Assembly: GCA_016935975.1 (NCBI GenBank)
Contig: JAFGPX010000040.1
Location: 1 to 51,784, forward strand
From: Deltaproteobacteria bacterium
Lineage (GTDB): Bacteria; Myxococcota_A; Polyangia; Fen-1088
Length of the DNA stretch: 51,784 bases
Reading direction: 5' to 3'
This document shows, piece by piece, positions 35,218 through 48,209 of this stretch. The notes below the pieces were generated by a model, which was not told the origin of the DNA, made no database searches, and was given only the letters and a program-made list of their open reading frames with translations. Each line of letters opens with the position of its first letter. Within the stretch, counting starts at the first letter, position 1. The position numbers and the translations under genes are program-made.

Positions 35218-36717
35218 CTATGGACGGGCCGGCAGGAAAACGGAAAAGGTGGTGCCCTGGCCAACGCGGCTGCTCGCCAAGATGCTGCCCCCATGCTTGG
35301 CGATGATGCCGTAGCTGACCGAGAGCCCCAGGCCGGTCCCCTTGGCTCCCTTGGTGGAGAAGAAAGGGTCGAAGACGTAGGGAAGCGCCTCCTCCGGGAT
35401 CCCGGTGCCGCTGTCCGTCACGTCGATGCGCACGAAGCCCTGGCGGTCGGCGGCAAGGGCGGCCGTGACTTCGAGCAGACCGCCGCCCGACATCGCATCA
35501 ATGGCGTTCAGGTAGAGGTTGACGAACACCTGGGAAAGCTGCTGTCGGTCCCCGTGAACCGGCGGTAGCCCATCCGCGATGCGCAGCTCGACCTTGACCT
35601 GGGACATGGCCATCTGGTTGCGCACCAGCTTCGTGGTGTTGCCGAGGAGCGGCTCGATGTGGAGGGGCTCCATGTTGACCTCCCGCTGCCGCGAGAAGTC
35701 GAGGAGGTTCCGGACCACCCCCTGCGCGCGTTCGGCCTGGCTCAGCAGATCGCGGTACATCTCGACGCGCTCCTCGTCGCTCAGGGTGACGTTGTCCTCG
35801 AGCAGCGCCTCGACGGTCAGCGAGATGTTGTTGATGGGGTTGTTGAGCTCGTGGGCGATTCCCGCCGTCAACGTGCCGATGGCGCGCAGCTTCTGCGCCT
35901 CGGCCAGCATTTCCTGCCGCCTATTCAGCTCCGAAACCATATGGTTGATGGCCAAGAACAGGCTGGTGAACTCATCTCGGTATTTCCTCTGCGGCAGAAG
36001 CGGGCTGAAGTCGCCCTGGGCGATGCGGCCGGTTGCCGTCACCAGGCGTCCGATCGGCCGCATGAGCTGCCTGGCCAAGAAGACGGTGATGTAGAGAATC
36101 AGCAGCAGAAGCACCCCGAGCGCTGCGACCGGCATCGACTTCGACACCTTCAGCAAACGGAGCACGCTCTGCCGCTCGGCCTCTGCCACCCGGAACGCCG
36201 CCTCGACCATCTGGGCGCCATGCTCGCGAAGCTCGGGCTCGACGGCGAGCTTGGCACGCTTCGCCGCGTTCTCGCCGCCCGACGCCGCGTGCAAGCGACC
36301 CAAGAGCTGCTCGTAGCGCTCGAGGTGCGCGAGCATTTCCTCGAAGGTACGACGGCCGACCGCCCTGGAGGTTTCGGCGGGTGCTTTGGCGAAGATGCGA
36401 TGCGCGGTGCGGATGTGGTTGAGCGCGACTTCGAGATCCGTACCGTAGAGAAAGAAGTTCTTCTCGTACCGACGAGCTTGCTGCACCTCGGCGGTGTAGC
36501 GATCGGCGAGCTCGAGAAAGTAGAGCTTGCTCTCGATCCGCACCAGGATGCCGTACGAAAAGAAGGTGACGCCACCGATAACCAGAAAGCAAAGGAGAAA
36601 GGACAGCGCAATCTTCTTGCGCAGCGTGAAGCTCGGCCGGTGAAGAAGCGCGGAGTCCGCCGCCGACGCGGCGGCGTCTGGATGGCTGCCCGCAGCCACG
36701 ACCTGCGGCTTGTGCAT
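35218..36717 (-). CDS. HAMP-domain sensor histidine kinase
   Basis: The 499-residue kinase has transmembrane helix 1 at about 35-57. A helical periplasmic sensor region runs from about 60 to 190, and helix 2 lies at about 195-215. HAMP follows (about 215-268), then HisKA with phospho-His289 in G-I-A-H-E-L-N-N-P and a HATPase domain (N-L-Y-L-N-A-I-D-A-M, D-S-G-T-G-I-P, G-T-G-L-G-L-S). This is the NtrB-like H-E-L-N-N-P class. I use ATG 36717, which has GGTGAG upstream; ATG 36813 and 36759 are also in frame. No full-length partner regulator is adjacent. Candidates are the receiver at 28394 and the activator at 36958. Confidence 0.9.
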   Translation of the reverse strand: MHKPQVVAAGSHPDAAASAADSALLHRPSFTLRKKIALSFLLCFLVIGGVTFFSYGILVRIESKLYFLELADRYTAEVQQARRYEKNFFLYGTDLEVALNHIRTAHRIFAKAPAETSRAVGRRTFEEMLAHLERYEQLLGRLHAASGGENAAKRAKLAVEPELREHGAQMVEAAFRVAEAERQSVLRLLKVSKSMPVAALGVLLLLILYITVFLARQLMRPIGRLVTATGRIAQGDFSPLLPQRKYRDEFTSLFLAINHMVSELNRRQEMLAEAQKLRAIGTLTAGIAHELNNPINNISLTVEALLEDNVTLSDEERVEMYRDLLSQAERAQGVVRNLLDFSRQREVNMEPLHIEPLLGNTTKLVRNQMAMSQVKVELRIADGLPPVHGDRQQLSQVFVNLYLNAIDAMSGGGLLEVTAALAADRQGFVRIDVTDSGTGIPEEALPYVFDPFFSTKGAKGTGLGLSVSYGIIAKHGGSILASSRVGQGTTFSVFLPARP

Positions 36718-36957
36718 GGAACTCACCGGGTCTACCCGCTCGTCATGAGGCTGGGGCATCCGCACGGAATCCTCGCTTCCGGTGGCCCCCCGGTCAAGCA
36801 TCTGGCCAAGCAACTCGCTCGACCGCGATGGGCGCAGAAGGTTCGCGGAAGGCTTTCGTTGCGCAGCAACGAAGCTTGAGGCTCCTCACGGCAACGTGGC
36901 TCATCGTCTCGCGGACCACGGTGAGGTACTCGGAGCCCTTGCCGCCAGCATGGGCAC

Positions 36958-38502
<1,545 letters not shown>

Positions 38503-38804
38503 AGCACAGGTCCGCGGTCATTCCCAGGGCACGGCACGGACCGGGGGCCACGTGGCCCGGCGAAAGAATCCAGATCCCCGACAAGGCACCTATCCGATTC
38601 CTTCGTTGGGCCGATGCTGCGGCTTCACACGCGGGGGCCAACCGGGCACCGGGGTGACGGCGCCGGGCGCGGTCTGCGCCGACCACCCCCGCGGGATTCC
38701 GGTGGGTTGCTTGTCAACGCTCCGGAACAGCATGGCGCCAAGCGCGGCCCGAAGGCCGCGTTCCAGAGAAGCGCCTCCCGTCTCGATTCGTGGCCGGGAG
38801 CCTC
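38503..38804. other. Intergenic region, no gene seen
   Basis: These 302 bases lie downstream of the citrate synthase gene and upstream of the sigma-54 activator gene, both leftward. They should hold the activator promoter. I see no -24/-12 site, strong hairpin or supported small gene. Confidence 0.4.
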
Positions 38805-40139
38805 TCAGCCGCCCAGCGCCTCCTTGCGGCCGCCTTCTTGGGCCCACTTCTCCAGCATCTCGGTGGTCACGGACTTGGGACGCTCGATGGCGTATCCCAG
38901 GCCGCGATCCCAAACGATGTTGGCGAGCACGCCCATGGCCCGTCCGATGCCGAACAGCACGGTGTAGAAGTCCCACTCGCGGACGCCGTAGTACCACTGG
39001 ATGACGCCCGAATGCGCGTCGACGTTCGGCCAGGGATTCTTGGTCTTGCCGTGCTTGGTGAGCACGCCCGGCGCTACTTCGTAGATCATGTTGACGAGCT
39101 GGAAGAGAGGGTCGTTCGGCAGGTGCTTCTTGGCGTACTCGTTCTGGGCCACATAGCGTGGATCGGTCTTGCGCAAGACCGCGTGGCCGTAGCCCGGGAT
39201 GACCTGACCGGCGTTGAGCGTGTCCCACAAGAACTTCTCGAGCTCCTCCTTGGTCGGCAGCTTGTTGTTCAGCTTCTTCATCACGTTCTGGATCCAGCCG
39301 AGCACCTCCTGGTTGGCGAGCCCGTGCAGAGGGCCGGCCAAGCCGTTGAGACCGGCGGAGAGCGCGTAGTAGGCGTCCGAGAGGGCGGAGGCGACCAGAT
39401 GGGTCGTGTGGGCCGAGACGTTCCCGGACTCGTGATCCGAGTGGAGAATGAAGTACATGCGCGCCACCTCGTCGTAGGGCGCCGCGACCCCCATCATGTG
39501 CGCGAAGTTGCCGCCCCAGTCGAGCTTGGCATCCGCCGGGATGAGGGTGTCGCCCTTGTACTTCATCCGATAGATCGCGGCGGCGATGGGCGGCAGCTTG
39601 GCCAGCAGGTTCATCGCGTCCTCGTACATGGGATCCCACATGTCGGCCTTCTTCAGGCCGCCTTCGCCGTAGCGCTTGGCGAAGAGCGACTCGCGCTGCA
39701 TCGCAAGCACCGCCGCCGAAAACATCGTCATCGGGTGCGTGTCGCGCGGCATGGCCCGCAGGACGTCGAACACGTACTGAGGCACCGCCGAGCGCGATCT
39801 CCAGTCCTCGACCACGTCCTGCGTCTCCCGCATCGTCGGGATGTCGCCCGTCAACAGGAAATGGAAGAAGCCCTCGACGAAGGGCTGCTCCTTGCCGGGG
39901 ACTTTCGGCAGCGCCGCGAACGTCTCGGGGATGGTCTTGCCGCGAAAGCGAATGCCTTCGAGGGGGTCGAGGTACGAGATATCGGTAACCAGGCAACGAA
40001 CGTCTCGCGCTCCGCCGATCGCCTGACCGATGTTCACCTTGTCGATAACGAGGTTGGCTAGCTCTTTGGTGAGCTTCTGGGTGCGCGGCCGGAATGCTTC
40101 TATCTTCTGCCGTAGCTTCTGCTTGAGGGCTGTCTCCAT
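38805..40139 (-). CDS. gltA: Citrate synthase, eukaryotic (mitochondrial) type
   Basis: The 444-residue enzyme condenses oxaloacetate and acetyl-CoA to citrate. It is close in layout to mitochondrial citrate synthase and unlike the usual bacterial GltA. Landmarks are H-S-D-H-E-S-G-N-V-S-A-H (about 233-244), G-L-A-G-P-L-H-G-L-A-N-Q (catalytic His272), P-G-Y-G-H-A-V-L-R (His319) and N-V-D-A-H-S-G (Asp374), matching the pig-heart His/His/Asp triad. ATG 40139 has AGGAG upstream. The eukaryotic-type enzyme occurs in some deltaproteobacteria and Bacteroidota. It sits beside sdh, kor, icd and suc genes. Confidence 0.92.
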   Translation of the reverse strand: METALKQKLRQKIEAFRPRTQKLTKELANLVIDKVNIGQAIGGARDVRCLVTDISYLDPLEGIRFRGKTIPETFAALPKVPGKEQPFVEGFFHFLLTGDIPTMRETQDVVEDWRSRSAVPQYVFDVLRAMPRDTHPMTMFSAAVLAMQRESLFAKRYGEGGLKKADMWDPMYEDAMNLLAKLPPIAAAIYRMKYKGDTLIPADAKLDWGGNFAHMMGVAAPYDEVARMYFILHSDHESGNVSAHTTHLVASALSDAYYALSAGLNGLAGPLHGLANQEVLGWIQNVMKKLNNKLPTKEELEKFLWDTLNAGQVIPGYGHAVLRKTDPRYVAQNEYAKKHLPNDPLFQLVNMIYEVAPGVLTKHGKTKNPWPNVDAHSGVIQWYYGVREWDFYTVLFGIGRAMGVLANIVWDRGLGYAIERPKSVTTEMLEKWAQEGGRKEALGG

Positions 40140-40259
40140 CGAGTGACTCCTAGACCAGCAGGGGGTTGCGGACCAGCGTGGGGGCACGCAGGTCCAATAG
40201 GTTGGCGGGAAAGCATGGAAAAAGAAGTTGGCGATCGCCGCCGGGGCAATACGGCGTGG

Positions 40260-41015
40260 CTAGACGCCCGGCACCTCGGTCAGCATCTCGTACATATTGC
40301 GAGCGCGCTGATCCTGCGGATCGCGCTCGATCGCCCCCCGGAACACGCCTATCGCCTCGGGTATCTTTCCCGCGCTGTAGTAGGCCATGCCCAGGTGATA
40401 GGCCGCGGCATGGTCGGTCGGGCAAACATCGAGCACGCGCCGGAAATTGGCGATGGCCTCCTCGTAGCGACCGACCGAGGCGTAGCTGAGGCCCAGCTGA
40501 TAATTGGCGATGACTGCGGCGGGATTGAGCGACAGCATGTGCTTGAAAGCGGCGATGGCCTCCAGCTCCTTGCCGGCGTGGTAGTAGGTGACGCCCAGCC
40601 AGTAATAGGCGGCCAAAAAATCCCGATCGAGCTCGACGCACTTCTCCAGCGACTTGATGGCCAACATGGTTCGGCCGGTCCGGTAGTACGTCAGCGCGAG
40701 GTCGTAGTGCCCCTCGGGGTAGCCCGGCTGCAACGTGGTAGCCTTGAGAAACGCCTCGATCGACTCCTCGAACGCGCCCGCGCGATAGAGCAAAGTGCCC
40801 AGGTTGTGGAGCATATGGGCATCGTCGGGCGCAATCGTGCATGCCTTCTCCATGGTCTTGATGGATTGCGCGAGGTCTTCGCCCTGCAAACGCGACATCA
40901 TCGCCTGGCGTGCCCAAAACCGGGCATCCTTGTCCTTGTCAAACGGCTCGGAACAAACTGGACAGTACTTGTAGTCGCTTGGGAAATCCTTCGAGCACCT
41001 CAGGCAGGACTGCAT
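40260..41015 (-). CDS. Zinc-ribbon and TPR-repeat protein
   Basis: The 251-residue protein starts MQSCLRCSKDF behind GGGGTGAAG. A short zinc ribbon with Cys4, Cys7, Cys18 and Cys21 (C-x2-C and C-x2-C) comes first. About six tetratricopeptide repeats follow (residues 35-245, pattern A-x-x-L-G-x-x-Y-x-x-x-G-x-x-x-x-A-I-x-x-F). TPR proteins serve as protein-binding scaffolds. The gene lies 120 bases upstream of citrate synthase and 55 bases after sdhB on the same strand. A role in the assembly or control of TCA enzymes is possible but unproven. Confidence 0.8.
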   Translation of the reverse strand: MQSCLRCSKDFPSDYKYCPVCSEPFDKDKDARFWARQAMMSRLQGEDLAQSIKTMEKACTIAPDDAHMLHNLGTLLYRAGAFEESIEAFLKATTLQPGYPEGHYDLALTYYRTGRTMLAIKSLEKCVELDRDFLAAYYWLGVTYYHAGKELEAIAAFKHMLSLNPAAVIANYQLGLSYASVGRYEEAIANFRRVLDVCPTDHAAAYHLGMAYYSAGKIPEAIGVFRGAIERDPQDQRARNMYEMLTEVPGV

Positions 41016-41070
41016 GTCTTCACCCCTATGTGCCGGTTCCACGGGACGGCCGGCTACTGCGCCGCCCCTC

Positions 41071-41840
41071 CTAGGCAGTATCTCCACGCGGCGAACGTCT
41101 GGCTACAAGAAAAACCGCAGCCATTCGGTCTCGATTCATCCGGGCGATGACGCTCAGGTTAATCTCCTTGGGGCACACCGCGGCGCATTCCGTCACGTTG
41201 GTGCAAGGCCCGAACCCTTCCCGATCCATCGCGGCCACCATGGCTTCGGCGCGCATCCACCGCTCGGGCTGTCCTTGCGGCAGAAGCCCGAGGTGCGAGA
41301 TCTTCGCGCCCACGAACAACATGGCTGCCGCGTTGGGGCAGGCGGCGACGCAAGCGCCGCAACCGATGCACGCCGCGGCGTCCATGGCGGCCTCCGCCTT
41401 GGGCTTGGCCACCGGTATGGCATTGCCGTCGGGGGCCGAACCAGTCGAGGCGCTGACGAACCCGCCCGCCGCCGTGATGCGGTCGAGCGCGCTACGGTCC
41501 ACGACAAGATCGCGCAACACCGGGAAAGGCTTGGCCCGGTAGGGCTCGATGACGATGGTCTGCCCATCGTGGAACTCGCGCATGTGCAACTGGCAGGTGG
41601 TGGTGCCCCGCCGTGGCCCGTGCGCGGTGCCGTTGATGACCACGCCGCAGGAGCCGCAGATGCCTTCGCGGCAGTCGTGATCGAAGGCGATGGGCCGCTC
41701 GCCCGCGAGAATCAGCCGTTCGTTGACCACGTCCAGCATCTCCAAGAAAGACATCTCCGAACTGATGTCCTTGGCTTCGATGCGCTGCAGTCTCCCGGCC
41801 GTGTCCCGGTTCTCCTGCCGCCAGACCATGAGCACGACGT

Positions 41841-41844
<4 letters not shown>
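41071..41844 (-). CDS. sdhB: Succinate dehydrogenase/fumarate reductase iron-sulfur subunit
   Basis: The 257-residue protein carries the three clusters of complex II. The 2Fe-2S site has Cys58, 63, 66 and 84 ([10 protein letters not shown]). The 4Fe-4S site is [12 protein letters not shown] (Cys159, 162, 165, 169). The third site is [12 protein letters not shown] (Cys214, 220, 224). The start overlaps the sdhA stop as ATGA, giving coupled translation. It moves electrons between the flavin in SdhA and the quinone/heme site in SdhC at the inner membrane. Confidence 0.95.
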
Positions 41845-43754
<1,910 letters not shown>

Positions 43755-43759
43755 GGTGG

Positions 43760-44425
43760 TTAGCCCCCCGCAAGCTTGAAGAGGATGGCGCAGGGAAGAG
43801 CAACGAACCCCACGGTGACGGCAACGGCAAAGCCGCCCGTCACCGTGCGAATCAATCCGTCGAAGCGCGGATGCCGAACCCCCAACGACTCGAACAGACT
43901 GTGGCCGCCGTGGATGAAGTGAAACCCCACGAGGAGAACGGCCACCACATAGACGACCGCCACCCAGGTGTGCTGGAAGCTGGCGACCACGTTCGCGTAG
44001 ACGTCGCCCTCGACGAAGGGCGCTGGGGTCACCTGCCACCCCAATGTGAAGTGGGCCAGATGGAAGAGCACGAAGACAAGGACCAGTGGCCCCGTGTATT
44101 TCATGGTCCGCGCGGCGTACGAGAAAGTCCGCGATCGCGTGCGCCGATAGCCCACGGGCCGCGCCGCCCGCTGGCGCAGGTAAAGAACCAGTGCCGTGGT
44201 GGCATGGAAACCGGCGGCGAGGATCATGACCGAACGCGCGGTCCAGAGGAAGAGCTGCGAGGCGTGCAGCAGCTCGGCGTAACCGTTGAGCAGGTCGGGA
44301 CCTAGGAAGAACAGCAAGTTGCCGATCATGTGCTCGACCAGGAAACCGAACAGGAAGAAACCCGAAACCGCCATCACCACCTTGAGCCCGATCGTAGATC
44401 GCAGGAAGTACCAGATGGCCGCCAT
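43760..44425 (-). CDS. sdhC: Succinate dehydrogenase/fumarate reductase cytochrome b subunit
   Basis: The 221-residue membrane anchor has five helices and the histidines expected for two b hemes: His32 (V-E-H-M-I-G-N), His74 (G-F-H-A-T-T), His122/125 (F-H-L-A-H-F) and His169/172 ([11 protein letters not shown]). This is the TIGR02046-type cytochrome b558 subunit. It is the first gene of sdhCAB. A candidate promoter lies immediately upstream on the minus strand. Confidence 0.93.
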   Translation of the reverse strand: MAAIWYFLRSTIGLKVVMAVSGFFLFGFLVEHMIGNLLFFLGPDLLNGYAELLHASQLFLWTARSVMILAAGFHATTALVLYLRQRAARPVGYRRTRSRTFSYAARTMKYTGPLVLVFVLFHLAHFTLGWQVTPAPFVEGDVYANVVASFQHTWVAVVYVVAVLLVGFHFIHGGHSLFESLGVRHPRFDGLIRTVTGGFAVAVTVGFVALPCAILFKLAGG

Positions 44426-44434
44426 GGGATGTCT

Positions 44435-44464
44435 CTTATATCACACGTCATGCCCGGGAGTCAG
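44435..44464 (-). promoter_or_regulatory. Possible housekeeping promoter of sdhCAB
   Basis: On the minus strand CTGACT (44464-44459) and TATAAG (44440-44435) are spaced by 18 bases. The predicted transcript start is within a few bases of the sdhC ATG at 44425, so the message would be almost leaderless unless AAGAGA is used as a ribosome site. The -35 is weak. Confidence 0.3.
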
Positions 44465-44590
44465 GCTCCCGCGGGAACCGGGAGCGCAGCCATCCTTTTT
44501 TTGACGATCTCGCCCATTCTTGCGCAAGGCTGCTGCCAACTCGCCGGGCCTGTGCTAGAAACTCCCTTAGTCGGCCACCGCGAGGGATTC

Positions 44591-46081
44591 ATGGGTGACT
44601 CCACCACCGCTTCACGGCCCGGTAAGGGCACAGTGTTCGTCCGGTCGGAAATCTGCAAGGGCTGCTCCTTCTGCGTCGACTTCTGCCCCACGGACTGCCT
44701 GTCGTTTTCCACGGAATTCAACCCCAAGGGGTACCATTTTCCCGTCTTGAGCGCGCCGGAGGCCTGTACCGGATGCGATCTGTGCGGGCTCTACTGCCCG
44801 GACTTTGCCATCTACGGCGAGCGCTGGAAAGACATCGACGAGCGCAAGGCCAAGGGCCGGCCGCAACCGGTGCCCGAACCGGCGGCGCCGGCCCCGGTCA
44901 AACCGGCTTGGGGAACCCTGGTGCCTACCGACCCCCGGGGCGTGCTGACAGGGTTGCATTTCATGGACGGCGACCACGCCACGTGCGAAGGCGCTATCGC
45001 TGCCGGTTGTCGCTTCGCCGCCGGCTACCCCATCACGCCGTCGACGGAAGTTGTCGAGCGCTTCGCCGCTCGCATTCCCGTGGTCGGCGGCCTGTTCATC
45101 CAGATGGAGGATGAACTCGCTTCCAGCATCGCCGTGCAAGGCGCGGCCTGGGGCGGCAAGAAGACCTTGAGCGTGACCAGCGGCCCGGGCTTCTCGCTCA
45201 TGATGGAGCACATCGGGCTCGCTGCCGTCACCGAGACTCCGGGTGTGTGGGTGAACGTGCAGCGTGGCGGTCCCTCGACGGGATTGCCCACCCTGCCCGG
45301 CCAAGCCGACATGATGCAGGCCAAGTGGGGCAGCCACGGCGACTACGAGATCATCGCTCTCGTGCCCAATTCTCCCCAGGAATGCTTCGACCTCATGATC
45401 AAGGCCTTCAATCTGTCCGAGGTCTACCGTTGTCCGGTCATGTTCATGATGGACGAGGTTGTGGGGCACATGGTCGAGCGGGTCGAGATTCCACCGGCCG
45501 AGCGCATCCAAGTAGTTCCCCGCAGGCTCACCACCAAGCCCAAAGGCGAGTACCTGCCGTTCGCCACCACCAGCGAGGATCTGGTTCCCGAGATGACGGT
45601 AGCTGGCGCAGGCCATCGCATTCACGTCACCGGCCTCACCCACGATGAGCGCGGGTACCCGGCAATGAACGCCGCCGCACAGGACAAGATGGTCACCCGC
45701 CTGGTGCGCAAGATTCGCGATCACGCCGATGCTCTGGTGGACGTGCGAGAGCACTACCTGGACGACGCGGAAATCGTCGTGGTGTCCTACGGCATCACCT
45801 CGCGCATCGCCAAGAGCGCCGTCGACGATGCACGGGCGCGCGGGCTGCGAGTCGGCCACCTTCGTCTGCGCATCGTGTGGCCCTTCCCCGCCGCGCGCAT
45901 TCGCGCGCTCTGCCAGCACGCCAAGGCCTTCCTCGTGCCCGAACTCAACATGGGCCAAGTGGTGCTGGAGATCGAGCGCGTGGTCGCAGGCCAGGCCAAG
46001 GTCATCGGCATTCCCCACGCCGGCGGCTCGGTGCACGAGCCCGACGCGATCCTCAAGAAGATCATCGAGGCGACCCAATGA
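44591..46081 (+). CDS. korA: 2-Oxoglutarate:ferredoxin oxidoreductase alpha subunit with fused N-terminal ferredoxin domain (KorD-KorA)
   Basis: The 496-residue protein joins a two-cluster ferredoxin domain to the alpha subunit. The ferredoxin ligands are Cys22, 25, 28, 32 and Cys59, 62, 65, 69. The alpha subunit (about 105-496) shows A-A-G-C-R-F-A-A-G-Y-P-I-T-P-S-T-E-V and R-G-G-P-S-T-G-L-P-T. The enzyme interconverts 2-oxoglutarate plus CoA with succinyl-CoA and CO2, using ferredoxin. The Y-P-I-T-P-S-T-E and P-G-Q-A-D-M-M-Q pattern fits KorA better than PorA. ATG 44591 has GAGGGA upstream. The stop overlaps the korB start as ATGA. Confidence 0.9.
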   Translation: MGDSTTASRPGKGTVFVRSEICKGCSFCVDFCPTDCLSFSTEFNPKGYHFPVLSAPEACTGCDLCGLYCPDFAIYGERWKDIDERKAKGRPQPVPEPAAPAPVKPAWGTLVPTDPRGVLTGLHFMDGDHATCEGAIAAGCRFAAGYPITPSTEVVERFAARIPVVGGLFIQMEDELASSIAVQGAAWGGKKTLSVTSGPGFSLMMEHIGLAAVTETPGVWVNVQRGGPSTGLPTLPGQADMMQAKWGSHGDYEIIALVPNSPQECFDLMIKAFNLSEVYRCPVMFMMDEVVGHMVERVEIPPAERIQVVPRRLTTKPKGEYLPFATTSEDLVPEMTVAGAGHRIHVTGLTHDERGYPAMNAAAQDKMVTRLVRKIRDHADALVDVREHYLDDAEIVVVSYGITSRIAKSAVDDARARGLRVGHLRLRIVWPFPAARIRALCQHAKAFLVPELNMGQVVLEIERVVAGQAKVIGIPHAGGSVHEPDAILKKIIEATQ

Positions 46082-46962
46082 CCACGCCCAACACCGCCGA
46101 AAACCTTTTCCGGGATATCGACACGGTCAACCCGGTGATGCCCTACCTGCGGCAAGACCGCATCCCCCACATCTGGTGCCCGGGCTGCGGCATCGGCACC
46201 ACCGTCAATTGCTTCACCCGCGCGCTCACCGAGTCGGGGATGGATCTCGACCAGATCGTCGTGGTGTCCGGCATCGGTTGCACGGGCCGCGTGGCCGGCT
46301 ACTTGAACCTCGATTCCTTCCACACCACGCACGGCCGCGCCATTCCCTTCGCCACCGGGCTCAAACTGGCCAACCCCAAGCTCAAAGTCGTGGTCTATTC
46401 CGGCGACGGCGATCTGGCCGCCATCGGCGGCAACCACCTCGTGCATGCCGCCCGCCGCAACATGGATCTGATGGTGATCTGCGTGAACAACTTCACCTAC
46501 GGAATGACCGGCGGCCAGGTCGCGCCCACCACGCCGCTCGGCGCCCGGCTGAGCACCATGCCGTACGGCAACTACGACCCGCCTTTCAACCTGCCGTTCC
46601 TTGCCGACGCTTGCGGCGCCGCATACGTGGCGCGCTGGACCGTTTTCCACGTGCGCCAGCTGGCCAAGTCCATGCTCGAAGGCCTCCGCAAGAAGGGCTT
46701 CGTGTTCATCGAAGCACTCTCGCCTTGCCCCACGCTGTATCTGCGGCGCAACAAGCGTGGGGAAGGCGTCGACGAGCTCAAATACTACAAGCAGAACAGC
46801 ATCATCAAGCACGGCGCGGACACCAAGGAGGTCGGCCTCACCTTCGACGGCAAGATCGTGGTCGGCAAGTTCATCGACCGCGAACGCCCAACCTGGCTCA
46901 ACGCCATGAACGAGCATCTCACCCAACAGCTCGGCGGCAAATACACCCCGTACGGAGGCTAA
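46078..46962 (+). CDS. korB: 2-Oxoglutarate:ferredoxin oxidoreductase beta subunit
   Basis: The 294-residue subunit binds thiamine diphosphate. It shows W-C-P-G-C-G-I-G (34-40), the TPP motif G-D-G-D-L-A-A-I-G-G-N-H (from 109) ending with V-I-C-V-N-N (Asn137/138), and Y-G-M-T-G-G-Q. Length is normal for KorB. It overlaps korA by four bases and is followed by korC after one base, so all three are one operon. It lacks the C-terminal extension of pyruvate-specific enzymes. Confidence 0.94.
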   Translation: MTTPNTAENLFRDIDTVNPVMPYLRQDRIPHIWCPGCGIGTTVNCFTRALTESGMDLDQIVVVSGIGCTGRVAGYLNLDSFHTTHGRAIPFATGLKLANPKLKVVVYSGDGDLAAIGGNHLVHAARRNMDLMVICVNNFTYGMTGGQVAPTTPLGARLSTMPYGNYDPPFNLPFLADACGAAYVARWTVFHVRQLAKSMLEGLRKKGFVFIEALSPCPTLYLRRNKRGEGVDELKYYKQNSIIKHGADTKEVGLTFDGKIVVGKFIDRERPTWLNAMNEHLTQQLGGKYTPYGG

Positions 46963-46963
46963 C

Positions 46964-47512
46964 GTGACCAAAACCGAGATTCGCGTCGGTGGGTTGGGCG
47001 GCCAAGGCATCATCCTGTGCGGCTCCATCATCGGCAAGGCGGCCGCCATCTACGCCGGCAAGCATGCGACCATGATCCAGGCCTTCGGACCCGAGGCACG
47101 CGGCAGCGCCTGCAGCGCCCAGATCATCGTCTCCGACGAAGCCATCGGCTATCCCTACGTGCGGCGGCCCGACGTGCTGGTCCTAATGTCGCAGGACGCG
47201 TTGATTCAGTTCGCGCCGCAGATCAAGCCGGACGGATTGGTGCTCCACGAAGAGGAGCTGGTGCAGACCGCGGGCAAGCTGCCATCCACGGTGCGCGCCC
47301 TGGCCATCCCGGCCACGCGCTTCGCCGAGGAGCTCGGCCGCCGTCTCGTCCTCAACATCGTGATGGTCGGTTTCTTCGCCGGCGCCACCGGACTTCTGCC
47401 CCAAGAGGCCGTCGAGAAAGCGGTGCTCGATTCGGTGCCCAAGGGCACCGAGAGCCTCAACCTGCAAGCCCTGGGCAAGGGCTACGACTACGGCCGCGCG
47501 CTGCTGGCCTAG
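46964..47512 (+). CDS. korC: 2-Oxoglutarate:ferredoxin oxidoreductase gamma subunit
   Basis: The 182-residue gamma subunit begins at GTG 46964 behind GGAGGCTAAC. It carries R-V-G-G-L-G-G-Q-G-I-I-L-C-G near the N-terminus and E-A-R-G-S-A-C-S-A-Q, both typical of the POR/KOR gamma family. It completes the alpha-beta-gamma set with the ferredoxin domain fused to alpha. The next gene (GNAT) follows after 22 bases. Confidence 0.92.
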   Translation: MTKTEIRVGGLGGQGIILCGSIIGKAAAIYAGKHATMIQAFGPEARGSACSAQIIVSDEAIGYPYVRRPDVLVLMSQDALIQFAPQIKPDGLVLHEEELVQTAGKLPSTVRALAIPATRFAEELGRRLVLNIVMVGFFAGATGLLPQEAVEKAVLDSVPKGTESLNLQALGKGYDYGRALLA

Positions 47513-47534
47513 GGGCGCGGAGGAAGGGTTCAAG

Positions 47535-48137
47535 ATGAAGAACACGGAATTGCCCTGCATCGCCCGCCTGCGCAACGGCAAGAGCGCGACCCTGGCCCTG
47601 GCCGAGGCCAGCGACGGGGCTTTGCTACTTGAGTTCTACCGCTCGATGTCCGAGGAAGATCGACTCGTCCTCAAAGACGACGTCACCACCGCCGAGTGGC
47701 TGGACAGGTTCCTGGCTGCGCTGCACAGAGGCGAAGCCCTCAGCGTGGTCGGCAAGCTCGACGGCGAGATCCGGGGCGAAGCGACGCTGTATCGCACGCT
47801 GCACGGCTGGGCCCGCCACGTCGGCGAAATCCGCCTCAACGTCGACCGCTCGGCGCGCGGGCAGGGTCTCGGGCTAGAGCTCGCCCGCCACATCGTCAAG
47901 CTCGCCATCGACCGCGGCATCGACAAGCTGGTGGCCCACATGGTGGACAGTCAGATTGCGGCCAAACGCACCTTCGAGAAGCTCGGCTTTCACAAGGAGG
48001 CCGAGCTCCCGGGACACGTGAAGGACATCCTCGGCAAGAAGTACGACCTGCTCGTCTACGCCAACGACGTATCGTACATCTGGTCGGCGATGGAATCGAT
48101 GCTCGGCGACTTCCGCCCCGACCGGGCGACACGGTAG
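47535..48137 (+). CDS. GNAT family N-acetyltransferase
   Basis: The 200-residue protein has the GNAT core with the acetyl-CoA loop R-S-A-R-G-Q-G-L-G-L-E-L-A (106-118) and the later C-terminal strand K-R-T-F-E-K-L-G-F-H. The substrate is unknown. It lies 22 bases after korC on the same strand, so it is probably in the kor operon. A GNAT beside a CoA-dependent oxidoreductase suggests protein acetylation control, which is speculative. It is convergent with icd. Confidence 0.85.
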   Translation: MKNTELPCIARLRNGKSATLALAEASDGALLLEFYRSMSEEDRLVLKDDVTTAEWLDRFLAALHRGEALSVVGKLDGEIRGEATLYRTLHGWARHVGEIRLNVDRSARGQGLGLELARHIVKLAIDRGIDKLVAHMVDSQIAAKRTFEKLGFHKEAELPGHVKDILGKKYDLLVYANDVSYIWSAMESMLGDFRPDRATR

Positions 48138-48209
48138 CGTCACGTGGGCGTCGCCCAGTCCACCGAGCTTCGCTCGATCTCCCCTCCCGGCCCTCCGTGC
48201 TTTCGGCGG

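Noticed and set aside
48164..48176. Hairpin CGAGC-TTC-GCTCG between the GNAT and icd genes
   Set aside because: The five-base stem without T-run is likely by chance in GC-rich DNA.
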